Part shown: one piece after another, positions 45,500 to 56,481 of the stretch
How the letters are laid out: each line of letters begins with the position of its first letter
How positions within the stretch are numbered: position 1 is the stretch's first letter
Source of the DNA: Nymphaea colorata
Taxonomy: Eukaryota > Streptophyta > Magnoliopsida > Nymphaeales > Nymphaeaceae
Length of the DNA: 64,000 bases
NCBI RefSeq assembly: GCF_008831285.2
Contig: NC_045141.1
Coordinates: 6,403,224 to 6,467,223, forward strand
Direction of reading: 5' to 3'
Made by a program: the position numbers and the translations under genes
The notes under the pieces: generated by a model
What the model saw: only the letters and a program-made list of their open reading frames with translations
The model's database searches: none
What the model was told of the DNA's origin: nothing

Positions 45500-47271
45500 C
45501 AAAGGTTTCCCACCTTGATCTGTCACCATGACTTTATGTGGACTACTTCCATCACAAGGTCGGATGTGCTCCTGCGGATGATATGGAAGTGGAGTGTCTG
45601 TGGTGATCATGGCCACTGCGCCTTCCATGGTCAGGAAATGGATTCCTCAACACCTCAGGACGCTATCATCACCAACTTGAGATCCTTGTTGATGAAGTCT
45701 TGAATAATATTTTTGAGGACAAAACAATCCTCAGTGTCATGACCAAGGGCACGATGAAACTTACACAGTTTTTCTTGATTTCCTCCCATCATTTTGGAGG
45801 CTCAGATACTTTTGGCAAGACGATAGTTCCTTTGGCGAGAAGGTATTCGAGGATCTTCTCACGAGACTGGCTAGAGGAGTGAATTTTTCGGTCCAGTGTT
45901 TGTTTTTCCTTTCATCATCGCCTTTGAGAAACTGCGAGTTCTTCTTGAAACTGACTTCCTTGTCATGCTTGTAGTTGTTGCCATGATCCTTTCTAATGCC
46001 AACATTGGCTATGAAGTGTGTGGGCAACTTGCCCTTCCTCCTTTCTTTCCATCTTCTTTGTATTTAGGAGCAATAATTCAATCAAAATCTCCTTCCTCAA
46101 TTCCTTCTTCTATCGAGTTTGCTTGTTCCATCAACTCAGCAAAGGTTTTGATCGGGGCATTGCGGATGAAACTTTTCAAGGGTTGGGCAAGATTTTTCCT
46201 GATGAGTGACAAGCATGTGTCTCAGAAATGGGCTCCTTCATCTTATTGCATTGAATTCTCCATTTTTGGATGAATTCTCGAGCTTTTTCTCCTTGTTTCT
46301 GATGAAGACTACAAATGGTACTGAGGGTTCGAGCTATGGGAGCATTTTGTTCAAATCTTTCAACAAAGATGTTAATCAATTTGTCAAATTCTTTCAGCTC
46401 GATTAGATTGACATTTTCTTTATACCATTGTGCGGCAATGCCTTCAAGACTTCTTGGAAAATATCGAACAAAGCTCTGTTATTTGTCCGAATTTTGTAGC
46501 AATCTTGAAAAACGTTGAAAGATGAACTTGTGGGCAAGTAGTTCCATCATATCTGATGAATTCTCTGGGCAAGCCTTTCACGTCTTCGTCTGCTTAAATA
46601 CCAAGGTAGTAGTCTTCACATGAGTATGAACGTTTCCCTTCCCCCTAAGTTCAACATTGTTCATTCTTTTCTCCATTTCATAGAATCTGTGCTTAGTTGG
46701 ACTTTCATCATCACTTGATTCAACCAATTCTGGCTTGGTCTTTTTCTTCTTGTCCTTGATCTCCTTTCTTTTTCTTTAGAACTCTACTGTCTGAGCTACT
46801 GCTAGTGATGTACTTCTTTGTCTTTTTGACTTTCTTGATAGGCTTTCTCTTCCTTTTGGGTTTCTCTTCCGAACTGGGTGAGCTGCTTTCCATTATAATT
46901 TCTTTTCCCTTTTTGCTTCTTTTTGTCGTCTTTTCTTTTTGAAAGGAAGCAGTTCAGGTTTTTCTTCCTTACTAATTGCGAATCCGAACTCAAATAATCT
47001 TCATCCTAATCTATAGGAGAGGACTTGTTCTTCTTCTTCTTTCTTTTCTGCTTGGCTGCCTTTTCATTCTAGGTTCTAGAGTAACCATCAAGGCCTTTTG
47101 CTCTTCTTGCTCTTTCATGAATCGCTCCATGAACAAACGAAACATATGGTAAGCTTCTGGCTCGATTGTTGGTAGGCCAAGTGTTTCTGGCCGGAGTTCA
47201 GAAGATGAAGCCTCATTCTGAGGAGCTTGCTTAGCTTGCGATCTAGTTTCAATCATCTTGTTGGCTTTCAA
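45500..47271 (-). pseudogene. Gypsy gag (broken)
   Basis: The start frame at 47,011-47,271 (MKANKMIETRSQAKQAP..) carries MIETRSQ, a common gag start in this clade, and an acidic/Met-Phe-rich segment. A Lys-rich stretch follows (KRKDDKKKQKGKRNYNGK, 46,802-46,993). The frame at 46,176-46,379 reads MINIFVERFEQNAPIARTLS and KQGEKAREFIQKWRIQCNK, the conserved gag core (F..RF..N......L....Q...E..R.FI.RWR). Downstream frames are open only in short pieces. No zinc knuckle is evident, as in several Tat gags. Confidence 0.8.
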
Positions 47272-47388
47272 GTATTCACCTTATGACACAAGAAAATAGA
47301 ATTATTGAAGGAAATGATGACGAAATGAAGGTTCATATTGGATTACAAGTTTTAAAAGTTACATCCATTGTTGACAACATAAAACTTT

Positions 47389-48324
47389 TTAGGGAGTGAT
47401 GGATGGTGGTTGGTTGGCATCCCACCACTCAGCATATTCCTTCTTTACCACTGGGCCTGTGAACCAAGTGTATGATATCTGTGTCTTCCATTCTTGTCGA
47501 GCTACTGCAAACAATGCCGTCCATTGAGGAGAACTAAGGTCGAATTCGAGAATAGCTCCAATTGGTGCATGCACAGAGACCATCTTCTGCCTTTGAGAGA
47601 ATTGTCTCATACATCTATCAGCACAATAATCAACTATGAAGTAAGGGCCCAAGAATGTGGTACGCCCATGATGATGGTGAGTGTATCGAGGTAGGCTCTG
47701 ACGACGATCACAATAATCCCAAATGAACTCTCCTTCATTCAATTGTTCGATCACACGATGGTATTGCTCTAAGGTTGTCAATGATCCATCAGTGTTTCTG
47801 AATAGACTGGCTTGGGATCCCGCATGCTTTAGGAATCATAATTGTAAAGCATATGTGCATCATTCTATGAAGTCGGTATCTCCAATGGTAAAGCGGGAGA
47901 GTCCTCAGTAAAGGAAGGCTAAGGCTGTCATTGCTACTAACAAGTGTCGGGTCCCTCTATGCCCCCATACTCGGAAAATTTGGGCAATACGGACATCTAA
48001 AAGGTCGCTTCCATCGGTAAAAAGGGTCACTCCTACTGTGCAGAGCATCATACAATGTTTAATTCTCCCTATGGCTTTTCGAGGTAGGGTAGAAGGTTCA
48101 ATATAGGTTCCAAATTCTTCATACAAATTTTTCATATTGATGCTTTGATTTTCATGGTTTTCTACTAAATGCCTAGTTTTTCGTCCAGTAAAGTGAGCAA
48201 TGAGGTCATTTGCATTGACCTTGGTTGGGTTCATAAGGAATTGTTTTTCCAATAGATCATTTGGATCACAAGTTGGGGTAGGGAGGTCTAGTATTTCGGC
48301 AAATTCATCTAGTAATATCGTCAT
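47389..48324 (-). pseudogene. Extra ORF upstream of gag, plant-mobile-domain/DUF7745-like
   Basis: Two frames, 47,905-48,324 (MTILLDEFAEILDLPTPTCD; GRKTRHLVENHENQSINMKN; VWGHRGTRHLLVAMTALAFL) and 47,389-47,781 (YHRVIEQLNEGEFIWDYCDR; TTFLGPYFIVDYCADRCMRQ; SPQWTALFAVARQEWKTQIS; EYAEWWDANQP). They join through a stretch with three stops. The pattern (target-L-DEFA-IL-LP, repeated Trp, long helices) is what I know from DUF7745 / aminotransferase-like plant mobile domain proteins found in plant retroelements. The position between 5' LTR and gag on the same strand matches the extra ORF1 of Ogre-type elements. Function unknown. The family call is from memory of the pattern, not a search. Confidence 0.6.
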
Positions 48325-49383
48325 TTCTCCTCATGAAAACCAAAAAGTGGAGGTCCTTGGGTTCCAACGCTCGGCGATTGCATGTATCAAATTTCCATCA
48401 ACTGACTGCATTCCTCCAGCTGCCACTGTCTCTAGCCCACATTCTTCAAAGTAAGAAGAAACATCCGAGAGAAGGTGGGATGCCAAGTCTGATACCATTC
48501 GGGAGCCAAAGGTTTAGACTCAAGAGAAATGTAGGTGGACCATTCGGGACCTTCCCGAAAGAGGATGTGATCATAAGGGAATGTTACACCACATTGGAAA
48601 GAATACATCTTGAATGATGTCTCTAAATGATAAAGATTGAATTAGTGGAAAACATTGACTAGGTTGACAAAGACAATATGAGGTAGATGTGTGGAATGAG
48701 GTTGTAAATCATCACATATGGTTTCACGCACATCAACATCTATCATGTTTTTTTTTTTTTAGAAAATTGGGTATAGGTATCTAATTGAGATAATTTTGTG
48801 TCACGATAGTCTGATATCAAGTTATGCTTATATACCTTAGCCAAATGGCTTAGTACGAGCATAGATTCCTCTTAGGCAACTAAGGGTAGAGTTCATCAAC
48901 TTCTTCTTGATCACTCGTCGATATACCATAAATTACCACTCATGGTACTAACGAGGGGCTTTCCCGCCCAAGGTGTGGTCTAGTTGTAAAGCTTAGTCTT
49001 GTGCTACCACCAAAGACCAATCCCGGCAACATGATGACCGGGACAAATAGGTATGAGGAATTTTGAAATATGAGAAATCATATAAAATGAGTTGTCTCTA
49101 ATGCAATGTTGCCTAAGTTTGAAGATTAAAACAAAAGAGCAAACATGGTTTTCAAACAACTCCTAAATTGAGAAGGGTGGTATGTGATCATAGATATGTG
49201 TGAACATGATTGATCCTCCTCAATTTGTCCTATGTGAAAGAAAACAATCACAATCACCAAACAATGCAATAAAATGTCAATGGGGTCGAGCCAAAATAGG
49301 GGACATGCTTTATCATTGGCAATATATGAGACGTTCAAATTAGTGAAAATGCATCAATTATAATCATAGTCAAACGATGACAG
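48325..49383 (-). other. Gypsy 5' leader between primer site and extra ORF
   Basis: About 1 kb without a coding signal, AT-rich, with one T-tract (48,751-48,762). Probably the untranslated leader or packaging region of the element. Confidence 0.6.
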
Positions 49384-49401
49384 GTCCCATCACGGTCACC
49401 A
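49384..49401 (-). other. Candidate primer-binding site of the Gypsy element
   Basis: The minus strand reads TGGTGACCGTGATGGGAC, two bases inside the 5' LTR end, starting with the TGG complementary to tRNA CCA ends. I cannot assign the tRNA from memory. Confidence 0.5.
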
Positions 49402-49403
49402 TC

Positions 49404-52400
49404 CGTTTGCATTCTAAAATTTTCATTGGTTTTGGAGTGCTCCAAAAAAATGAGGTTTTTGTTTTGAAAGAGGAAAGAAAGGGACTCGCCCGTCGGTACG
49501 AGGATCGACCGTTCCCGGCACCTTTACCGGGGGTAATCAATCCAATGGCTATGTTTATCATTGATGCATTTCGTTTTAACTTAAACATCTTTTTGATTCT
49601 ATATGCAGTGTAGAAAATATTGAAAGTTTGAAGTTTCAAACTTTTGAAAAGGTTCTTGAAGAGTTGCTTGAAAATGTGAAATGTTCTGAGGAAAAAGTGG
49701 AACTAGTAAATATCATTTGAAAAGCTTGTGAAATCATTTTGAAATTACTTTAGTGTTCTCTTAAGACTTTAAGTAGGTTTGAGATTTTGCTCTAATTCGG
49801 TTACCACCATCTTGCTTAAGTTCTTTTGGAGAGAATCTTGTGATCATAAGTCAAATAAAGTGGGTGAGAATGCATGGATGCATTTATCCTATATGATTGA
49901 AAGAATGTAAAACATTCCTACCACAATATTCATCTAAAGTCATTCCTACTACAACATACATCTAAGATTTCTTTGTTATAATTAGTGTATATAAGAAGGA
50001 AAAGTTTTTGAAAAGCGATAGGGATTGTAGACCATCAAGCATGATTCCAATATTGGGTCATTACTTGGTTTGTGGTCTTAATGGAGTTGGTAAATAGAAA
50101 GTTCGTGAGAGGAGAATGTTAAAAAGAATACAAGAGATAAAACACTCTTATGAAAAGAAAGAGAGAGAGATAGAGAAAGACATGCATATATGTGTACATA
50201 CCATCATATATACACATATATGAAAGCTTAAGAGAAAAAGATATACTGAATTGAAGAGAAAGAGAGATTTTAGAGGAAAATAAAAATATCATACGTATAT
50301 ATGGGTATGAGAAATTTTATAAGAGAAGATATTTGTCTTGAAAAGAGGAATAAATATTTGAAAGAGAGGAAATTGAGCACATGTACATACGTATTCATGC
50401 ACATATGGAAATTTATAAAATGAAAAGTGAAAGCGTAGAGAGAGAAAGATGGGGGGTCATCATGTTGGCATAGATGTATATAACATGTGTATACATCCAT
50501 ACCTTCACAAGATTAGAAATCAAGAAACAACTTAAAATTACCAACTTCAAGTTTTATGTGGGCCGGAGGGGAGCTTGGACTCATGTAAGAGTCTAAGATA
50601 AGTCCCTAAGGCCATGTTAGAAGGTTCCTTTTGAAAATGTTTTTGAAAATAAGCATAAAATGTTATTATTTAGTTTGTTGTAAGGGATATATTTCTTCCA
50701 CCATTGGGTATGGAAGAAAACAAGAAACATAACGAGACACTCGTTAGGGTTCCTAATGTGATGATTAAGAAGGAAACTACCACAAAATGACATGCAAATG
50801 CATATTAACATGTACATTTTCGTGAGGGTTTATCCCGGGTTGGACAAGCCCCAACCTCAAAAATTAGTATGAAAATAAAGAGTCCCCAAACCACACTCTC
50901 ATTCCCACCATACATTCACATATAAGTAGAAAACCAAGCAACTATGCATGGAAAATATATAGACAACATTCAAGGAAGGAAAAAGAGAAAGAGGATGACG
51001 GAAAGTTCAAGGTTCAATTAGGAGGGAGGACATGATGTAACTATGAAATGATATGTCACATCATCTTCTCATGTTCCCGGTGCACTTGAGTATAGCCTCT
51101 TGACTCTAAAATAGAGATTGAGAGCTATCTCTTTGGCCATGGGAAAATAGAGAATAGAGGAAAATAAGAGGAAGCAAAAGAACAACAAGAATGTATTAAT
51201 GAAAATAAAGAACATTATTAAAATGAAAGATCATCTCATTTTTTCATGCTCCCGGTGCACTTAAGCATAGCCTCTTGTCTCTAAAAAGAGATTGAGTGCT
51301 ACCTCCTTTAGCCATAGGGAGATGAAGATGAGGAGAAAATGTAGAAAGAAAAATAATGCCATATTTAATAAAAGAGAAAGCATGATTCAATCACGAAATG
51401 AAAGATCATCTCATCCTTCCAAGCTCACAATGCACTTGAACATAGCCTCTTGTCTCTAAAAAGAGATTGAGTGCTATCTCCTTTGGCTATGGGAAGAGGA
51501 AGAAGGGAGAAAAGAAAATAACAAAAATAAGGCTATATTGAAGAAAGGAAATAACAATAACAACAAGAATATATTCATGAAGGGAAAGAACAACAACAAC
51601 AAGAATATTTGAAAGAGCATGATTTAATCATAAAATAAAATATCATCCATCTTCTCATGCTCTTGGTGCACTTGAGCATAGCCTCTTGTCTCTAAAAAGA
51701 GGTTGAGTGCTATCTCCTTTGGACATGAAGAGATGAAGATGAGAAGAGAAAATGAAAACAATCAACAAGACTATGTTCAAGAAAATGGAATAGCATAATA
51801 ATAAGGACATATTAATGAAAAATAACAACAACAAGAATATTTGAAAGAACATGATTTAATCATAAAATAAAATATCGTCTCATCTTCTCATGCTCCCGGT
51901 GCACTTGAGCATAGGCTCTTGTCTCTAAAAAGCGGTTGAGTGCCATCTCCTTTGGCCGTGGAGAGATAAAGATGAGAGAAAAAAAAAGAAATGCGTTGGA
52001 TGATGATTACATACCTCTTATGAGAAATGACCTAAGGAAGATAAACACCTTCACTTGAAAATCCCCTTTGAGTGAAGCTCCAAGATGATGCCTCCAAGAG
52101 GGTTGTAGCTTGTTCTAAGTTGGAGAGGGAAATGGAGAGAGGAAGAGGGAGAGAGAGAGAGCTCAAGAGAAACTCTAAGTCTTCAAGTGAGAATACGCTA
52201 GAGTTTCTTCCAAGGGCCAATCTTACCCAAGAGGGGGGAAAATGAGGGGTATTTATAGAAGATTTTGGAGCCAAAACCCTAAATTTGAATTTTTTAACCA
52301 AAAAGACTAAAATAACCCTCTAAAAGGAGATTTTTTGGCCAAAAGGAAGGCAAATGGGTCTTGTCCACCCAAAAAGACTACAATTAGCTTTTAAAAGGAA

Positions 52401-53003
52401 TTTTTTGGTCAAAAGGAATGGCAAATAGGTCTTGTCCACCCAAAAAGAGTAAAATTACCCTCTAAAAGGAGGTTTTTGGTCAAAAGGAAGGGTAAATGGA
52501 TCTTGTCTACCCAAAAGACTAAAATCAGCCTCTAAGAGGAGATTTTTTGTCAAAAGGAAGGGCAAATTGGTCTTGTCCACTCAAAAATACTAAAATCACC
52601 CTCTAAAAGGGATTTTTTTGTCAAAAGAAAGGGCAAATTGGTCTTGTCCACCCAAAAAGACTAAAATCACCCTCTAAAGCAGATTTTTTGGTCAAAAGGA
52701 GGAGCAAATTGGTCTTGTCCACCCAAAAAGACTAAAATGACCCTCTAAAAGGAGATTCTTTTTTCAAAAGGAGGGGCAAATTGGTCTTGTCCACCCAAAA
52801 AGACTAAAATCACCCTCTAAAAGGAGATTTTTTGGTCAAAAAGAGGGGCAAATGGGTCTTAAATGATCGATTTGGATCTGAACTTGGGTTTTGTATCTAA
52901 TTTGGATATGAAAGTTGTATTTTGGATTTAATTTGGATCTAAATTTGAGTTTCGTGCTTGGATAAAACATCATAATCTTTTAGAAAAATTTGGGGTGATT
53001 ACA
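49404..53003 (-). repeat. 5' LTR of the Gypsy element (3,600 bp)
   Basis: Partner of 36,862-40,385. The inner terminus is CG where the partner has TG (point change at 49,404). It is 76 bases longer, mainly through an extra unit in the 72-bp array. It precedes the primer-binding candidate at 49,384-49,401. Confidence 0.93.
52295..52870. repeat. LTR-internal 72-bp tandem array (5' LTR)
   Basis: About eight units of the same kind as 39,760-40,250. The unit count and unit-specific variants differ from the 3' LTR, showing slippage or recombination since insertion. Confidence 0.92.
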
Positions 53004-53008
53004 TGAGG
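53004..53008. repeat. Target site duplication, right
   Basis: TGAGG follows the LTR terminus GTGATTACA. Block A shows the pre-insertion sequence with a single TGAGG. Confidence 0.93.
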
Positions 53009-54422
53009 AAGAATCGTTTACTCTAGAAGAAGTAGATGAAGGAAGCTCCTCCCTGATCCTCTTGTACTCAAATCCCGTTGAAGGAGCATTTTTGAAGGAA
53101 AATATAATGACAAATAAATGGTTTATCAAGGGAAGAAGGATTCAAAGGTGGCTGAAGTAGTGGTGTAAAACTAATAGTAAGGTATGTATTAATCTTGAAT
53201 CTGACCAGATAAAAGGTATCGATCTTGAATATGACTCCTCCCTTGATAATGAATGAGCCTGTAAGCTTTTGTTGGCCACACTTCAATAAAAGTCTTACAA
53301 TAAAAAAGAAAGTTTATGGATTTTTGATGAATGAAAAAGCTATGTGATAGCTTCAATAGGATTTTTGGCGGAGCTTTCTTGATGTGGTTCAGTACCAAAG
53401 ACTCTAAACAATTTGTTAATGAGAAAAAGAAAAAAAAATTGCAGTAACACATGAATATTAAAGGATTAGATTCAAATAAAATCACATGTTACCATCTCAA
53501 ATTTATCAGATATTCATAATTCCAATTCAAATTTGGATTTAAATATGAAGGAAGAAAAATCCATGGCGTATCCACATTCGAATTTGATTTAAATTCACAA
53601 TCCAAACTTGATTTTAGATTTACATCCACACCTGAATCCAACTTTAAAATACAAGAGCCAAAACCACATTACGATATGTTAAGAATGTATAGATATTCAA
53701 AACGTATAAATTGGGTATATGATAATTCATTTGAAATTGAATTCGAAAGGAAACCTGAATAGGAATATGATGGGATATTTAGTTAAAACTGAAGCCGAAT
53801 TCGAATCCAATCAAAAGTCATTTCTTAAATATAAAGCCCATTCAATTTTTTTAATTGAAGTGTCACTTTTTTCCTTTTTCATATCAACTAACTTTTTCAG
53901 AGTAGTGATTGTGAATACATACATGTGGTTGCTTCTAGAGAATTCTTACTACAACAAAAATACAAAAAATCAATAATTAGTTATTACAGTTTTAACAAAT
54001 TGTTATATGAATGATTATGTTATGATTTGAAGAGAAACAAATAAACTGATATGAGATGTTGCTACAATCCAGATAGATGAATTCTTCTGAACAAATACTA
54101 CACCCATTAACACGAAGCGAAGCAGAGATATATAGTGGAGAATGATCAGGCCAACCTCCAAATAACTGAAGCATCCAACCACCACCTTTGACATTTCATA
54201 ATGAAAAAATGAATGCAAAAGATAAAAAATGAAGTGGCTGAACTTGGCAATGGTAAAGAAACAAAAATATTTGTTGACAAGTTTCCGAATGCTCCAGCTT
54301 CAGACACATGCAGTGCTTTGGGCAATCACCTCCCCTACCTCAAAAAAAAAAGAAAAAAGAAGCAAAAAGAGAAAGTTGGGTTGGGGAGAGGAGGATGAGG
54401 AGTCGTTGCCACCCTTGAGGGT
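53009..54422. repeat. Segmental duplication block B, part 3 (intergenic portion)
   Basis: Aligns with 16,735-18,203 of block A. No gene recognised. It includes the GGATTT/CAAATTTG-type repeat (53,500-53,660), A-tracts and the 5S-like segment at 54,052. The duplication continues through the hAT-type element and CNL gene to about 57,605. Confidence 0.9.
54052..54176 (+). pseudogene. 5S rRNA-like degenerate segment, copy B
   Basis: Paralogue of 17,833-17,957 with more changes: CGAAGCGAAGC at 54,115 replaces CGAAGCTAAGC, and CCAACCTCC is kept. The A copy is closer to 5S, so if the relation is real, B has drifted further. Confidence 0.25.
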
Positions 54423-54430
54423 GTCGAGCA

Positions 54431-54819
54431 TAGGCATGGGCCAGCATGATCAGACCCGGCCGGGTAACTTTGCAGACTGGGTATCGGCCTGTACATGCGG
54501 CCCGTCGTGGGCCCGGTAAGCCCAACAATTTTTTTAATTTTAATTTTAAATGCATTTTCAAGTCTGTTTTCTTTGTAAATGTTTCAAACTTTAAAAAATT
54601 GAAAGTTCACTTTAGTCTTCATTTTCTTCTTTCGTCGACAGCATTTCACCAGGCTGCATCGCCATCATCGCACCTCCTGGCATGCGCGGCCGTGCCTACC
54701 ATGCCATCACCAATTAGTTGCCTCTTGTTCCAAATCCAAACCATTTGTCGCAGCCCTACTGCTGCTCGGATTGAGGACTCATTGATTCCATTGTCACCAG
54801 TCTCCCCCCCCCCCCCCCG

Positions 54820-54850
<31 letters not shown>

Positions 54851-55215
54851 AATGGTTGTTCTCCATTGGAATGAATCCGACGTGCATGATTGTTCTCTGT
54901 TTGGCTGAATCAGGTGACATTCGTAAGATGGGGAAGGCAGGACAGTGGTTGAAGAGCATGTTGGATTAGGCCCGTCCAATCGGAGCGTGAAGCAGTGGAG
55001 GAAAGGTGCAGAAGGAAGTTGCAGTCTGGCAGAAGCGGTGCCACAGAGGCTGCAAAAATGGGCCAAGCCTCATGCATTCTTATCATGGCCCGGTACTGGG
55101 TCCGGCCTGACCCGTTAATAGATGGGCCAGGTAGCGGGCTGGCCGGGTCCAAGCCCGGGTAGTTAACAGCACAAAATTGTCGGGTTGGGCTGGCATAGCC
55201 CGATGCCCAGGCCTA
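54431..55215. mobile_element. hAT-type non-autonomous element, copy B (785 bp)
   Basis: Termini TAGGCATGGGC and (reverse) TAGGCCTGGGC, target duplication GTCGAGCA / GTCCAGCA, identical placement to 18,212-18,997. The shared one-base mismatch in the duplication shows that this change also predates the block duplication. A 14-C homopolymer is at 54,805-54,818. No transposase. Confidence 0.82.
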
Positions 55216-55223
55216 GTCCAGCA

Positions 55224-56481
55224 TGCATCTAGTGTTTCTCTTTTTATTTAAAAAACAAGAATGTGAGCCCCAAGGTGGATGGCAATATATATATATATAT
55301 ATATATATGAACTAAAAATAGATGACAAAAGTGCCTTATCACTTTTTTATCTATGTTGTTCTCCCAACCCCCGTCATGAAAATGATCAATTTCTATTCTG
55401 CTGGAGGCCGCAAAACCAGTTTTCTCTGCAATCTAAACTTATAGACATGATTTTAAATTTGGTAAGAAACAAACACACACACACACACACACATATATAT
55501 GTATATTAAGTTAGTCATATTTTGGATGTTAATAATCTAAAAATGAATGGCTCTTTTAACATCAAAATTTTGAACATTGTAGAAAAGAACAATTTTTTCA
55601 TGAAAATAACTTGAACTGAAACATGATTTTTATAAATTTAGTATGAATTATATACATATTAGGAGGTTCACATTTTATTTAAAATATCTTTTAATATAAA
55701 TTTGAGAGGTATGGCTTAACATTATGCGAGTCTTAACATTATGAGAAAGGTTAAGATATGGCTGTTGGATTCAATATGTATTTTTGCAACTGTGTCCAAT
55801 ATGAACTTTATGCTAAATTAGTTTGGATTGCAGATCATATATGTAAAATATTTTTACATAATAAAATCAATGAAGTAAAAGATTAACAAGAAATCTGACA
55901 AGTCCAAAAGGGTGAACTCTTGGGGATGTTGAAGGCTTGGCTTTGGGGATTTTTCTACCAGATTTATTTAGGAGCAAGTAAATTAAGAAATTGAATTTTT
56001 TCTTTAGCACAACCTATAAAAAATGTGCCGATGAGTATTTTTCTCACGTATTCTAGTATTATAACAGATCACGCCACGATTGATGGGAATTAAAGTTAAT
56101 GTGAATGAAGAAAATATAATGAATTGGAGAGAGAAAAGAAGCAGCAATATGAACGTAGCTAGTCTGGAAGAGAAGAAGAATACAGTGTAAGAAATTGATG
56201 AAACAATGTGAAAGGACTGAAGCCAATGAGTAACAACTGACAGAATTGAGGGTGGAATTTCTTGAGCCATCAAGGGCCGAATTTCTTCTGTAACTTGATT
56301 ACTTCAGCGCTCTACCACTCGCAAGAGGATAATGTGGTGGTGGTGGTGATCAAATGGACCCACCTGCTCAATTTGAATTTTATGTGCAGTTTTTTGCCTA
56401 TTTTCTTCGCATCCTTCTGAAAATTGCTTCTCTTCCTCTGCCCTTCAATCTACCGAGAAACTGGGAGTGGGGTTGCAGGAG
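55224..56481. other. Intergenic before CNL copy B
   Basis: AT-rich, no gene recognised. (AT)n at 55,285-55,309 and (CA)n at 55,472-55,491 are both longer than in A. 56,290-56,470 has the pyrimidine-rich leader with a GTGGTGGTGGTGGT run and tcaatctaccgagaaactgg, which resembles the leader before the orphan fragment at 10,497. Confidence 0.6.

Larger units (their letters stand above)
36862..53003 (-). mobile_element. 16.1-kb Gypsy/Tat-lineage LTR retrotransposon, minus strand
   Basis: Two long LTRs (36,862-40,385 and 49,404-53,003) flank an internal region read right to left: extra ORF, gag, protease, RT, RNase H, second RNase H, integrase, polypurine tract. An exact 5-bp target duplication TGAGG lies at 36,857-36,861 and 53,004-53,008, and block A keeps the unoccupied site (aatgaggaagaa near 16,729). 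The order with a second RNase H before integrase marks the Tat lineage of Ty3/Gypsy (which includes Ogre-like giants), and the size and extra 5' ORF fit that. Frameshifts and stops run through the coding parts. It inserted after the A/B duplication. Confidence 0.95.
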
